A DNA stretch of 64,000 bases, taken from NCBI RefSeq assembly GCF_910592395.1, contig NC_088311.1, positions 11,162,501 through 11,226,500 on the forward strand. Direction: 5' to 3'. A program made the position numbers and the translations under genes. Below are positions 43,180 through 55,400 of this stretch, one piece after another. Every line of letters begins with the position of its first letter. Position 1 is the stretch's first letter. The DNA is from Lineus longissimus. Taxonomy: Eukaryota; Nemertea; Pilidiophora; Heteronemertea; Lineidae. The notes beneath the pieces are model-generated. The model was not told the origin of the DNA, ran no database searches, and worked only from the letters and a program-made list of their open reading frames with translations.

Positions 43180-44290
43180 GTAGCACTATGCGATTCACTG
43201 ATTCATTCAATATTTCAGTCAGAAATCGAATGAATAGTTTCTTTAGTGAAAAATAAATCAAATAAATTGTCAATCGAATCGAATGATAGGTTGTTTTATC
43301 AAAAATGTATTGGAAAGAGTTTAAAATATCAAGACCGAGATCAAACAATCTCATTCGATTCTTACAAATCACCTATTCAATATTAATCGCATAATTCGTC
43401 ATATAGATTAAAGTACATTTCGATATAATCAAATAGTTCTTACAAAAAATTGAATGATAATTTGATTTTAAGAATGAATGTTCATTCGATTCCATATCAA
43501 ATGAAAAGCAATATTCGATTTAAAAATCAAATGGTCTATTTGATTTAAATCGAATGACCTATTCGATTTAAATCGAATGAGTATTCGATTTCTAAATCAA
43601 ATGGTCTCATTCGATTCTGCTCCTATTCCATTCGATTCTAATTGGTTGCTAGTTTGTCACGTGACTATGATTGACCAATCAAAATCGAATAGAAATCTAC
43701 ACAAAATCGAATGACCTATTCGGTTTTAAATCGAATGGTCTATTCGATTCTGCTCCTATTCCATTCGATTCTAATTGGTTGCTAGTTTGTCACGTGACTA
43801 CGATTGACCAATCAAAATCGAATAGAAATCTACAAAAATCGAATGACATATTCAATTTTAAATCGAATGGTCTATTCGATTTTAAATCGAATGACCTATT
43901 CGATTTAAATCGAATGAGTATTCGATTTCAAAATCGTATATACTTCTTATTTGATTCTGAAATTGAATATACTTTGATTAAATTGAAAGATTTGGTGTAA
44001 TTAAAATCGAAAATGCTTGGTTTTTTGACCAGTTAATGCGATATATTTGAATCTGATTTTGATCTATTTCTTTCACCTTTTGATTTTTTCTAAGTTATAT
44101 TCGATTATGAATTTATAGTGTTTGATTTGATATACAACAAGAACAGTATTTTTTGTTGATAAATGTTTGAAAAAAATCGAATGAATATGCAAAAAAATCA
44201 AATGATTGAGGGAAGAATCGAACAAAGTTGATTAAAATCGAATAGATAGGCACAAAAATCAAATTTTAATTGCAATGTTGCTCAAATCGA
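43180..44290. repeat. AATCGAAT/ATTCGATT-saturated region
   Basis: Over about 1.1 kb the octamer AATCGAAT or its complement, or a one-base variant, occurs dozens of times on both strands, often as abutting inverted pairs (TTTAAATCGAATGACC, TATTCGATTT). A 133-bp unit at about 43609-43735 is tandemly repeated at 43742-43850. Each unit is an imperfect palindrome centred on CACGTG with flanking ATTGG and CCAAT boxes. No coding potential is seen. Confidence 0.8.
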
Positions 44291-44454
44291 ATTTTGCTAC
44301 AAAAAACATGCCATACCCAATCAAGGGCATGGATGGCTCTATAGAGCACAATAAAATGAAAGCAACTCCAACTGGATGGACTGGAGTGGAACTGGAAGTG
44401 GAACAACAATCAACATCCAATCCAATTAACTTTCTATCACTGATCAGTATTTCT

Positions 44455-44901
44455 GAGACAAGACCACTAATGAATATTCATAGCCGGTTGGAGGGTCGAG
44501 GCACATCAATTAGACGAGTGCATGTTTTTAACTCTCAAGTACATATTTGGAGAGGTATTGAAAAAATATTTGTTGTGGCAAGTCTACTGATATAAAGAAA
44601 TTATTTGATGAAAAAATTAATTTCGAATTTTGCTAATTGGGTAATAGGGGGCGTGTTTTGAGTTTTTTCTGCCAGTTGGCTGAAAAGAGTGGAAATATCA
44701 AAGTCTGTCTAATTTGTCGATTATCAAAAAATTTCCGTGGTCAATCACCAGTTTATTTTTCACCATTTACTTGCCCGACTGTCCGGAATAACATAATCTA
44801 AATTTCAGATTCACAACCGCACGCATTCTTTGATGCGTCGCGGTCAAACATTGACAATTTAACTGCTAAAAGGCTTAAAAAATCAATTGTGGTCTTGTCT
44901 C
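44455..44901. mobile_element. MITE with GAGACAAGACCA termini, copy 2 (empty site for the palindrome)
   Basis: Starts GAGACAAGACCACTAATG and ends TGGTCTTGTCTC, about 95% identical to 23899-24376. It lacks the 26-bp palindrome, keeping a single GTTGGAG at the corresponding place (about 44487-44493). The flanks TTCT and ACGA show no duplication. Confidence 0.75.
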
Positions 44902-46227
44902 ACGAGTGAACCGATTTTGCTTCCTGACTAAGTCACTGCTGCTGTTTTTCCACATCTCTACTGCATAAAAGTATATTTAGAACATTACTCAGTCTACGGT
45001 GCTATGAAGCACTAGAAAGTTTCCTTTTTGACTGACTCCTTGGTTGAAACTGGATGACCGTATTCGAATCCGACGAATGCGTGTACATGTATTCGATTAT
45101 CAATATCAATGACATTGTCATTGGAGATTGATCATTCTCATTCTGCTGATTAGTGATTGATTGTCATACACATGATACTAGTATGTCTCTTTGGCCTACA
45201 TGTGGCTGTCGGTGTCTGGTCACTATCACTATGAGAAATGTGTACATTGCGTGTACGAAGCATAAAACCCAACTCTTGTCGTTCATTGGGTTTGTGCTCG
45301 ACAGCAATGTCAATGTTCCAGCATGTTTTTTATAGTCTAAAGAGGTCATTTTTGCAGTCATACATGTCTTGTTGTATTGTATGATTTGTAGAAGTTGGTC
45401 TGCAGCACCATCAGTGGCAACTAATTTTGTGACCTTGCTAGAAAACTAGTGACTTTATGTTGACTATCAAGGAAAGCAGATAAATATTTCATGTTTTAAT
45501 GACGACTGAGGTGGTATTCATGTATTTCGATTCGATGTCAATCATGTAGATAAAGGCTTGGCTGGTAATGTTATTGTTCACTGAACTGAAGGTCCTTGGC
45601 CTGTTTTTTTAGGCCTGGCAACAGGAATTTGAATGTAACTACATGCATGACAATCAGCTGACTTGCTGAATAGTTATATATGAAACTTGAAGCATGTATA
45701 CCGGTAATGTTTTTTTGTACTTTAGGCACTCAAACAAAGAGAATCTTGTCTTTTAGAAATGAAGATATGCTCACTTTTTAGAGCATCTAAATACCAGTAC
45801 CAGTAGATTTCTCAAGCCGCTCAGACCATAAGTGATTTACAGTTGGATTTGAAATAATGATAAATGTTAAAAGGGCCAATTGTTTTAGCTCTGCAATCAA
45901 AATAAAATGTGGTGTAAAATTGAGATTTGACTGCAACAGTCATGACAGTCTGTAGAACTGTCAGTGTCACAGTGAACCTTTGACTTGTTGCTGCCTGTCC
46001 TTCCTACATTCACGACATATGAATAATGCTACTGTAACTGTACTCGAGTGATTGTCCTATTTTCTTGCCCTGCCCTGCCAAAATCAACTTTATCTTTGAA
46101 TTGAGTGTACAACTCACACTACCGTATTGACTTTTTTTTTTAAATTGTGTTTTTCCATTCTCCAGACATGTGCAGGGAAGTGAATGGTAATGAGTTATAC
46201 CCGCAGGCATCCATGTACTACATGTAC
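44902..46227. other. No gene recognised
   Basis: AT-rich non-coding sequence with only short frames. I see no repeat termini in it. Confidence 0.5.
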
Positions 46228-46230
46228 TAA

Positions 46231-46974
46231 AGCCTGGTCTACACTAGCAAACATTCGTCAACAATTGTTGGCCAACATGAGCCAACATCATGTTGGCGAA
46301 TGTTTGGGGACCCGTCCACACTATCAAACACAGGCAAACATTGCCAAACAAGTTTGACTAAGTTTGGCCGTGTTTGGCATGAATTTGAGGGCAATTTGGA
46401 GGGAAAATCAGTCATTTCTCTTCATTTTTTCTTTAAAACAATGGAGAACCACAGGAAGAAAGCATGCCTAGGTGCTTCAGCAGCAATTCTTTCAGTTGTG
46501 ATTAACCCCCGTCGCCGCCGCAACTGACAAAAGCCATACTTGTGGAAAAAGCATGCATGGGGCCTATCACTGCCTCCTTCAAGAGTTAATGGCCTCAGAC
46601 TTCAAAAGCCTCAAGAATTTCCTGCGGATGGATGAAGCTTTTCGTATTCTGAAATTAAGTGTTCAATTTCTTGAAATTGCCATTCTCTATCTTTCATTGA
46701 GACTGCCATTTTGTCCCGGTAGCTCCATCACATGATCCAAATCTGTTCCCTGATTGGCTGCTGATTGCCCAACACCAACCAACATGTTGTTCAGAAGTAG
46801 CATGGCCTAACATAGGCCAACATTGGCCAACAAGTTGGCTGATGTTTTCACTTGTTTTTGGACCCGTCCACACTGGCAAACAATAGCAAACATGCCTCTG
46901 CAACAAGGCCCAACACGATGTTGGCGAATGTTGGCAAACATTTGTTGGTTCATGTTGGCTAGTGTAGACCGGGC
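46231..46974. mobile_element. 744-bp MITE with AGCCTGGTCTACACTAGC termini and TAA duplication
   Basis: The left end AGCCTGGTCTACACTAGC is matched by GCTAGTGTAGACCGGGCT at the right end. TAA flanks both sides (46228-46230, 46975-46977), as expected of PIF/Harbinger-type elements. Subterminal arms are rich in AACATGTTGGC/GCCAACAT words. GGACCCGTCCACACT occurs at 46309 and again at 46860. Confidence 0.75.
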
Positions 46975-47239
46975 TTAAAGAGCCATTGGTTATTTTTTTT
47001 AATTGTTTTGAAAAAAATTTAGGCCTTAAAAAGTGTATCCAAAAAATAAAGATTTCACCATATGGTCACATGTTGGTGTAATGGGTGCTGGATGACTATT
47101 TTTGAGATGAGCTGTCACGCTAAGTCTAATGAAAGGTGTTTTTACATAGGCGTATCAGTGTTTTTGTAATATACATGTATAAATAAATATTTTTCTAGAC
47201 AAAATCAGTAAAAGCTTCTCTGCTCCTTTTTTCCTTCAG

Positions 47240-50200
47240 AACATGGCATTGACGAGGAATGTTTTCATCTCTTGGACGAGGATACTTTGAAGGAGTTAAT
47301 TCCAAGGATTGGAACACGACTTCGATTCAAACAGAAGCTGTCATTGAACAGGAATGCTGTATCGGTAAGATGTGAGATTCATCTTAATTCTGCAAGAGTT
47401 TAAAGGAAAGGTCAAGGATAGTTCAGTAGTAATGGAGCAGTCCAGGCAGTTCATGTGTTTTGTTTGTTCCAAAAACATTAAAGGGGACTTCCACTCCTTG
47501 TTCTTTCATTTGAGGACCATTCATGCAATAACCTATGCTGGAAGTTATTTTGTTTGTGCACAGAATGGATGCCAACGGACCTTTCAGTCTGTTTGGCCTT
47601 ACAAAAGGCATTTGATAAAACATGTTCTTGAACAAGACAGCAACAATGATACATTTATAGATGATGTGCCCGGAGAGGTGTTTGATTATAATAGTGAAAA
47701 TGAAGACATGATGCATTCTGGAGATGATGTTGAAATTGATGGTGTAAATGATTTTAGAGGACAAAGTCGTCATGCTGAGCTTGATGTTATGTCAATAGCT
47801 TCATCGTTCATTAGTAAACTGAAGGCCAAGGCAAACCTGCCTCTCTCTACTTTGAACACTGTCATTGAATGCACTTCCGAAATGTTTTCTGAAATTATTG
47901 AAGCATTGAAAGAGAAAACGAAGAAGGTAGTGGAAGACTTCGGGAATGGGATGAGGAATGATGATGATTTGGCAGACCTAATGAATGATTTTGAAGAGAG
48001 TCGGAGACCTTTTACCGGTTTAGAAACTGGATGGCTTCAAAACAAATATTTTTTAAACCTCGGCACTTTCATTCCTCCCGTTTCTGTTCCGCTTAGAGTT
48101 GCCTTTAATCCCCAGCCAGACCCTCATTCTGGCGTTGTCCTCCAACGCCAAAAGCGTGACACATTTGAGTATGTGCCTATCAGAGACCTGTTGCTAGAAG
48201 TCCTTGATGCTGATTTGCTGGAGGCTATCCGACAGTACAAGACCAGGGAACATGAGCCTGGGATTCTTGAAGATTTTAAAGATGGCAGTTACTACAAATC
48301 CAACCCAACCCTGTGCGATCCTGAGACCATAAATATTTTACTGTATTTTGATGAGTTAGAAACTACAAACCCTTTTTCTCCCAAAGCTGGCACCCATAAA
48401 CTGGGTTTGTTCTACTTCACTCTGAAAGATGTTCACCCAGTACACCAGTCCAGTTTAAAGAATTAATTATGTTCTTGCTTGCTGTTGCCCTCTCAAAAGA
48501 CATAAAGCATTATGGTTTTAATGCAATATTGAATCCAATTGTAGATGATCTGAAAGTGCTAGAATCCGAGGGTTTGTTGTGTGATGTGGAACAAAAGTGC
48601 GTGTGGTTTTAGGCCAGACAACAGGTGATAACTTGGGGCTGCATGGCATGCTAGGTTTTGCTGAGGGATTTACAGCTAACTTTCCTTGCCGCAGATGTTC
48701 GATGCCGAGAGATGATGCTCACACTGCACTAACTGCTGAAGACGACTCCCTGATTAGGACAGTTGAGACATATGATAGAGACATAGCCGTTGATGATGTT
48801 AGTAGAACCGGAGTAAAGAGGATGTGTCCGCTGAATGACTTAGTAGGATATCATGTCACTGATAACCATGCCTTTGACATTATGCATGACATTCTTGAGA
48901 GGGTTGGCCTAATAGAGGTAAAACTGGTCTTGAAGGCGATCATCACTGAAGGTGTGCTCACTCTTGATGTGATCAACGACCGAATAGTGTCTTTTGATTA
49001 TGGATTTCCTGAGTCGTCAAACAAACCCTCTGTGATAACTGAGCAAAGCCTGAATCGTTCAACTTCTGCAACTGGTCAAAAAGCAGAGCAGGCCTATTTT
49101 CTAATCAGGCATCTCCTGATTCTCATTGGCGACCTTGTTCCTGAAGACACATGTAATGATCACCTGCAAGTCATACGTCTCCTGCTTTCCTGCATGGACA
49201 TCATCTTTGCCCCAAAAGTGAGTGAAGAAGAGACCTACTACCTCCAGCGACTAATTCAAGAACACCATGACCATTTCCTCACAACCTTCCCAGACAATCA
49301 CCTCCTTCCAAAGCACCATCATATGTCACATTACCCTGCAGTAATCCGAGCCATTGGACCTCTTAAACACTTTTCATCAATGCGATTTGAGGGAAAACAT
49401 GCATTCTTCAAGCAAGTTGCCCAAGTTACCTGCAACTTTAAAGATATTTGTAAAACCATGGCCAGACGCCATCAGATGACGTTGTCTGATGCCCTCATGA
49501 GGAAGGAGCTTTTCGAGTTGAAGCCATTGGAAAGTGGGAAGGGTTTGCTCCAGCCCCTGGATCACTTTGAGCCCCATCACAGTCTAATAGCAGAGGCAAT
49601 TGGCTGTCCTGTTGACTCCAAAGTCTTTTCTGCTAAATTCGCTAGGTACCATGGCATAGAGTACAGAGCCAACGAGATGGTTTCTGTGGACTGTGATAAG
49701 GAATCAGGAAATCCTCTCTATGGAAAAATAGAGCAGGTATTCATTGATGACCAGACTCTAGTATATTTGTTGATTCAAGTCTGGGAAACCCTGTGGTTTG
49801 AAGACAGATACCATGCCTTAAAATGCTGTTCGGGAAGGAGACGAATTTCTGTGCATCACAGTCAATGAATTGCTTGACCACCACCCCTTTCACCTCATCA
49901 AGTCGTTTGATGAACATGACAGTTTGCGTTACATTGTTCCGAGGCATAGATAAGTTGGTATGTTCAGAATGTCCACATTTAAGTTTGTTATTGCTTAATA
50001 CAATGTAATAAGAGAGTCGTTGTTGCCCGAGATTTTAGTCATTAGTGTGTACTTGCGAGAAAAAAAATTCGAAAATACAAGAACAATTTATCGACATTGA
50101 AGGTGTGAAGTATTGAAGTGAAATGCAAAGTTTTCTGAAGTTATTGTATGTTATTGTACCTTTAAATTTATTTTCAGGATGCATCTCCACCAACCGATAT

Positions 50201-52214
50201 GACTGGCACCAGCGATGACACAGAAAATGACAACATACACGTCCCAATAGAATCTAGCTCAACTTTTCATTCAGAATCAGATTGTAGTCCAGTCCAGCAT
50301 TCTACGCTTTTAAATCTCTCACCAAGTTCAGTTCCCAGTGGCAGTAAAATATGTGCACATCCAGTATCAACTAAGGTGAATATTTTGATTTCAATTCAAT
50401 CATGGAGGTATAATACCTCCATGATTCAATGTACTGCTTCAAGGTTCATTCTTCAATTGATACACATAATTTGCCATGAGAAGTTGCGTATGGGTAACAT
50501 TATAAATTGAACAGGTCAGCATTTCCAACTGTCCAATCAACAAATTATGTCAGTTTTGTTATGACTTATGTATTTATTACAGACAAATTTCATCATCACT
50601 ATTAGATGTATATTTTCAATTAAGAAGAGCTTTGCCATCTTTATTGCAGTTTCATGATTTTAAGACTTTCCTATGCAGCCAGAATGGTGGTAGATCTTTG
50701 TTAGCGGATGTACGGAAGCTTGGGTTCGCCCCAACAGTGTTGAGGAAAAGACTTGTGAAAATAGCAACTGGTTTTTTGTTTGAAAAATGCGGAAAATTGT
50801 AAGTATCCTTAAAAAAATGTGTGTGTGTATGTGTTTGCTTGATTTGGCTAGGCCAGCAGCTTGTTATTTCGAAACTTTGTTATTTCGAAAACTGATATTA
50901 GGGGGGGGGGGTTCTTAAAGTGATTTTAGAGGGAAACATACTACCAAGGATGTATACATCCTTGATACTACATGTATTTTTTAGTGTATCAGTGTGAATC
51001 ATCTCCTTACTAATAAGTATAAGTAGTGTGTTGGTGTATTGCATTTACATGTAAGGAGTGAAATTCGTGTGCTTAATTTCCAGTCCCAAAACAGAGGACA
51101 AGGAGGAACTTGCCATTGCGATTATCACAGTCTTACCGTGTCTGAGGAATCCGAAGGGACAAGGCTTTGTAAGTATGACGGAGAGGCACAACCAAACAAT
51201 TCCTTGATCACAAGGTGTCATGGTTTCTATGTAAAATTAAGTTTGTTAGTTTTCTTCGCAGCGCCAGCGGTTCTTGATATCACAACCGAGGAGCGCCTGG
51301 GGAGGAGAAAAAATGTGTCCGCAGAAGTATCAGCATGAAACCATTTTTTTTCTTCGTCATCTTTCAGGATGCATTTTACCAAAGGGCTCGAGGTGGTCGA
51401 CCTGCAAAGGGTTTTATCAATGACCGTATATACAATGTTCACAAAGAGGAGGCAAAACTGAAGATGGTTAAGAAAAGGGTCCAATTACCTGAAACAGTCC
51501 CTGCTGAAGAGGTGTTGTCTGTTGCAGGTAATCACAATGATATTGCCCAAGGCTTTGATATTTGAGACATGTTTGTGGGTTAATGTAGAAAAGTTGTTTT
51601 AGATCACCATCACACCTCGTTCGGTTGGTGGTGCTAGTCACTGAGATCTACATGTTCCTAAGGTGTACATGAGGGATACATGTGTCCTGATTTAATCAAG
51701 TCAATATGAGGTGATTAGGAGCCTCACAATCAGTGGTTAACATTGCTGGTAAAAGTGCAGTTAGGCCATAGTTTCATCCAGGGTGATATCTGCTAGCCAC
51801 TACACCAGAACAAATTTTTCTCAAACAATTATATTTGTGTTTTTTTATTCAAGTCTCTGTTTATCTTCCTCAGAATGCCAGATTCTACCCGAAAAAGAGT
51901 ATAAGGAAATGACAGCATGGCTGAAACACAACATTGAACCGGCATCCAAAGTTTCGGACCTGATGGCTAAAACCGCAACAAATCGTCACCGTGAGATCTG
52001 TGAGAACAAAGAGTTGAAAGCGAAGGATATTTTGGCATCATTTCCAAGGCTTTTGGAGAGAGGAATGGTATGTATGACTATGAGTCTAATGAGACATGTT
52101 GTTTCTTGCAGAGGTACTTGGCAGTGGGGTCTGTGGAGGCTATTCAACTTTGTGGCAATGCTGAATATAACTTTTTGGCTCACCGTAAGGGGAGTCTATA
52201 TGATAGCGCTGTGT

Positions 52215-52254
<40 letters not shown>

Positions 52255-55086
52255 ATCCTAACAGTGGCACGTTTCTTAACTGCTAGGGCTATGAACTTGA
52301 AACTTTGTACACAGAATGCCCTAGGTCAGCTGACCTCTGACACTGATTTTCGGTCCGATCTGATTCTCTGTTTGGCCACCAGGGGGCCAAATGTCGATAT
52401 CTAAAAAATGTGATATCTCGCTTATTAGTGACTTGTTTTCGATAAAACTTTTGTTGTAGGTACTCATAGCAAATATACATTTTATATTATACGGGTTTTT
52501 AATTTGACCTTGTTTTCAAGGTCGCAGAGGTCATATGGCGTAAATTGGCCATTAGAGTGTAAACTATGGCACGTTTCTTAACCACTAAAGCTATGAACTT
52601 GAAACTTGGTACATATAACCCCCTATATCACATAGCCTCTGGTGCTGAACTTTGGTTCGATCTGATTCCTAACTTTGCCCACCAGGGGGCCAAAAGTGGA
52701 AATCTAAAAAGTGTGATATCTCGTTTATAAGTGACTTATTTTCAATAAAATTCTTATGGTAGGTACTGTTAGGAAAAATACATCACATGTTGTACATACG
52801 GGTTTTCAATTTGACCTACTTTTCAAGGTCACAGAAGTCATATGGCGTAAATTGGCTGTTAGAGTGTAAACTATGGCACGTTTCTTAACCAGTAAAGCTA
52901 TGAACTTGAAAGTTGGTGCATATAACCCCCTACATCAGATGTCTGATGTCGAATTTTGGCCTGATCTGATTCTTTATTCGGCCACCAGGGGGCCATAACG
53001 GAAAAAGGAAGAAGTGCAATATCTTGCTTATTTGAGTGAATCGTTTTCGATAAAATTTTATGGCAGGGACTCCTAGCAAGGATACATCACATTTCCTATG
53101 ATTTTTGGATTTGACCTCCTTTTCTAGGTCACAGAGGTCAAATGGCGTAAATTGACCGTTCGAGTGTAACTATGGCACGTTTCTTAACTGCTAAAGCTAT
53201 GAACTTGAAAGTTGGTACATGTAACCCCCTACATCAGATAATCTCTGACACCGAATTTTGGCCTGATCTGATTCTTGATTTGGCCACCAGGGGGTCAAAA
53301 CTGAAAAAGTAGGACGTGCAATATCTCGCTTATTAATGACTTTTTTTCGATGAATTTTTTATTGCAGGGACTCTTAGCAATCACACGATATTGATCTTAT
53401 TGATGTCATAGACAATTATTGGTTGGATCATAAACTTATATATACTGCCCTGTCTCATTACTTGACATCAATACACATCTAAAAAAAGTCTTCATGCCTG
53501 ATTGTGTTCACCATATTCACCTCTAAACTAAGCATGATCCTGCCTACTAAAAGATGTATACGGTGAGCACAATGGCCCCTGGCCGTTTCATTTCAAAAAG
53601 CACCATGCCAATGAAGAATTAGTTAAACCTTATTCGACCCCTTGTTTTTATAAATTTTGCATGTATCATTGCAGATTGAGCAGGATTTTAATGTTTTGTT
53701 CCAAACTGGCGACCAACTGGTTAAGAAGTGGGATGGCAACTTTGTCAAGAAAGTACTTCAGTACGTCACATGTGTCAAACCAGATTGACGAAATATTGTG
53801 CCTGTAAAAACAGTCTTAAATGAAGGTACATGTGTATTACATTTAACATTCTTGGCCTTACGAGACTGAGCATCTGTCCACGTTTTCTTCGACAGTAACA
53901 GTCCATGCTGAATTCGAAGTCAGACTAGTAAGCAGCTGACTGTAAAGGCATGCAGGCTAAACCTGTACAAAAATGAATGTTTTTTTTGTGATATCAAAAG
54001 AAGAATGACTACCAAAGTTAAACTATGGAAATTATATTTTTTCACTCAATATCCTCTTATTTTCTATCATCCTCGAGTTGTTATCCAATCAGTCATTTGC
54101 CTCTCTGCAAACTTGTTTTCTATCCATTTTATGTCAAAAACTAATTGCATGCTTTTGCACAATTTAAGATGAAGAAAGTGTAGTTGCACTCCAGGTCCTG
54201 CCACTGATACTTCCTCCACGTCCCACAAAAGATGGGAAGAAGATGCATCGCCCTTCCTATTTGGAGTCATCTTTATCTTTTCTGCAGTTCAAACAGGTAA
54301 ACACGAGAGCAGACATGTTGAGACAGATTGTATGTTGTAACTAGAGGAATGACAGTGTCTCTGCTACTGCTAGTCGTTGTACATGCACCTGTTTTTGCCA
54401 TTGTGTGTTCTACCGTGCAGCCAGACCACGAATATGTCATCAATAAATCTGACGGACATAAGGGGCTTGTGGGGTCTGAGGATGCAGAAGTCAGTTTCCC
54501 AATTAACCAAAAGAAAGTTGGCATAGGATGGGGCTATGGATGTGCCCATCGCTGTACCTGGTCATTATTTTTGTCACATCCATAAGACAACATCTGTCAA
54601 ACATGAACATTATGGATAAAAGGAGAAAATCAAATGATAGAATTATATATTGTAGATGAGTCCGTCCTAGTTGGAAATGGGATGTGATATGAAGAAGCCT
54701 CATTACTTGGAAAAGACCACGCTTGATAGCAAACTGAAAGTTTTGGTTAGACAATCAGTACCATTGTCATCCTTTTAGCCAGAATGTATATGACACATTG
54801 TCACTGTTTCCAACACATTCAGGTCAGAATCATACTGTTACATGATATTTTTCATTTAATTTTTTAGGTCACGACGAATATACCAGCCTTTCTACGGTCA
54901 CTGCCCGCAGGCATTGTACAACCGTTTGTGCTGGCACTAGGGGAGAGGACGGCACCGACACAGGCTTTTGTCATTGTTGAGAGGAATGCAATTGTGCAGA
55001 CAACCCTTCTTAAAGCAGTTGACTGCTGCTTCAAACGTTTTTATGTTCTTGATGTTCAGTTTCCAGCACCGTGCCAGATTGTTTGA
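47240..55086 (+). CDS. Spliced SAM-domain protein gene, upstream exons not identified
   Basis: Exons with consensus borders and consistent phase: 47240-47364 (SAM C-terminal half, LLDEDTLKELIPRIGTRLRF), 50178-50375 (Ser-rich linker), 50650-50798, 51084-51168, 51368-51527, 51874-52067, 53675-about 53776, 54169-54296, 54868-55086. Domain order, SAM then an alpha-helical region (RSLLADVRKLGFAPTVLRKR) then a conserved C-terminal module (QPFVLALGERTAPTQAFVIV, LLKAVDCCFKRFYVLDVQFP), matches a SAM-containing family multicopy in fish and invertebrates. The function is unknown to me. The donor after 53675 is unclear: the frame reaches TGA 53785-53787, and phase demands another junction. The stop TGA 55084-55086 replaces the expected Trp (QIV-stop-EFIQDILYGVG), and the frame then stays open to TAA 55180-55182. 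Confidence 0.65.
47432..49953 (+). pseudogene. Transposase-like C2H2 zinc-finger gene with three frameshifts, inside an intron
   Basis: Segment 1 (47432-about 48460, MEQSRQFMCFVCSK) has C2H2-like fingers (CFVC..H..H and CAQNGC..H..H). After a shift near 48455 it continues MFLLAVALSKDIKHYGFNA. After another near 48592 it continues as the 423-codon frame with NLGLHGMLGFAEGF, CRRCSMPRD, FDIMHDILERVGLIE and HYPAVIRAIGPLKHFSSMRF. After a third near 49823 it ends REGDEFLCITVNELLDHHPF to IVPRHR, stop 49951-49953. The D-MHD-LE and MRFEGKH motifs recall EnSpm/CACTA (Plavaka-like) transposase relatives found in fish and invertebrates. It lies wholly between the SAM exon and the next exon of the host gene, on the same strand. 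It cannot make a full protein without repair of frame. Confidence 0.7.
50401..50423. mobile_element. 23-bp palindrome with 7-bp duplication, second member of the micro-element
   Basis: CATGGAGGTAT, one central base, then the complement ATACCTCCATG. ATTCAAT flanks it on both sides (50394-50400, 50424-50430). It sits in an intron of the SAM gene, 26 bases after the donor at 50376. Confidence 0.75.
52216..52254. repeat. (CGT)13 microsatellite
   Basis: Thirteen uninterrupted CGT units in an intron of the SAM gene, at the left edge of the 300-bp tandem array. Confidence 0.95.
52266..53385 (+). repeat. About 303-bp satellite-like array, nearly four units
   Basis: Units begin GGCACGTTTCTTAAC at 52266, 52569, 52874 and 53173. 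All contain GCTATGAACTTGAAA, CCACCAGGGGGCCA and TTTCAAGGTCACAGAGGTCA-type blocks. The fourth unit is truncated near 53385. The array fills most of the intron between the exons ending 52067 and starting 53675. Confidence 0.9.
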
Positions 55087-55309
55087 GAGTTCATACAGGA
55101 CATTCTCTATGGGGTTGGAGCTAGGAAGGGACAAGAGATTAGCAAAAATGTTGCTATTCTGAGGCGATATTTTGATCAGTAAACTAGAATATGCTTTAAT
55201 ATTATGATAAAAATTTTATATAATTATAAATTTTTTAAAAAGTTGAAATTTTGATCAGGAGGGGGCGCAATGTGCCTTAGAATATTTTTCGTCAATTCAA
55301 ATTCCCGCC

Positions 55310-55400
55310 CAATAACGTCATCTATCGACGAGGTTTACTATTCGCCAGGTATCAAAATGGCGGCTGCAGATCAACGCTTTCGGTGTTGATGTGGTAAGTA
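55310..55400 (+). promoter_or_regulatory. Possible promoter and short first exon
   Basis: After CCCGCCCAATAACGTCATC comes TCAAAATGGCGGCTGCAGAT (a YY1-like start), whose frame stops after eleven codons. A good donor, TGTGGTAAGTAAA, follows at about 55390. It could be a 5' exon of a downstream gene, but no further exon is found before 64000. Confidence 0.2.
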
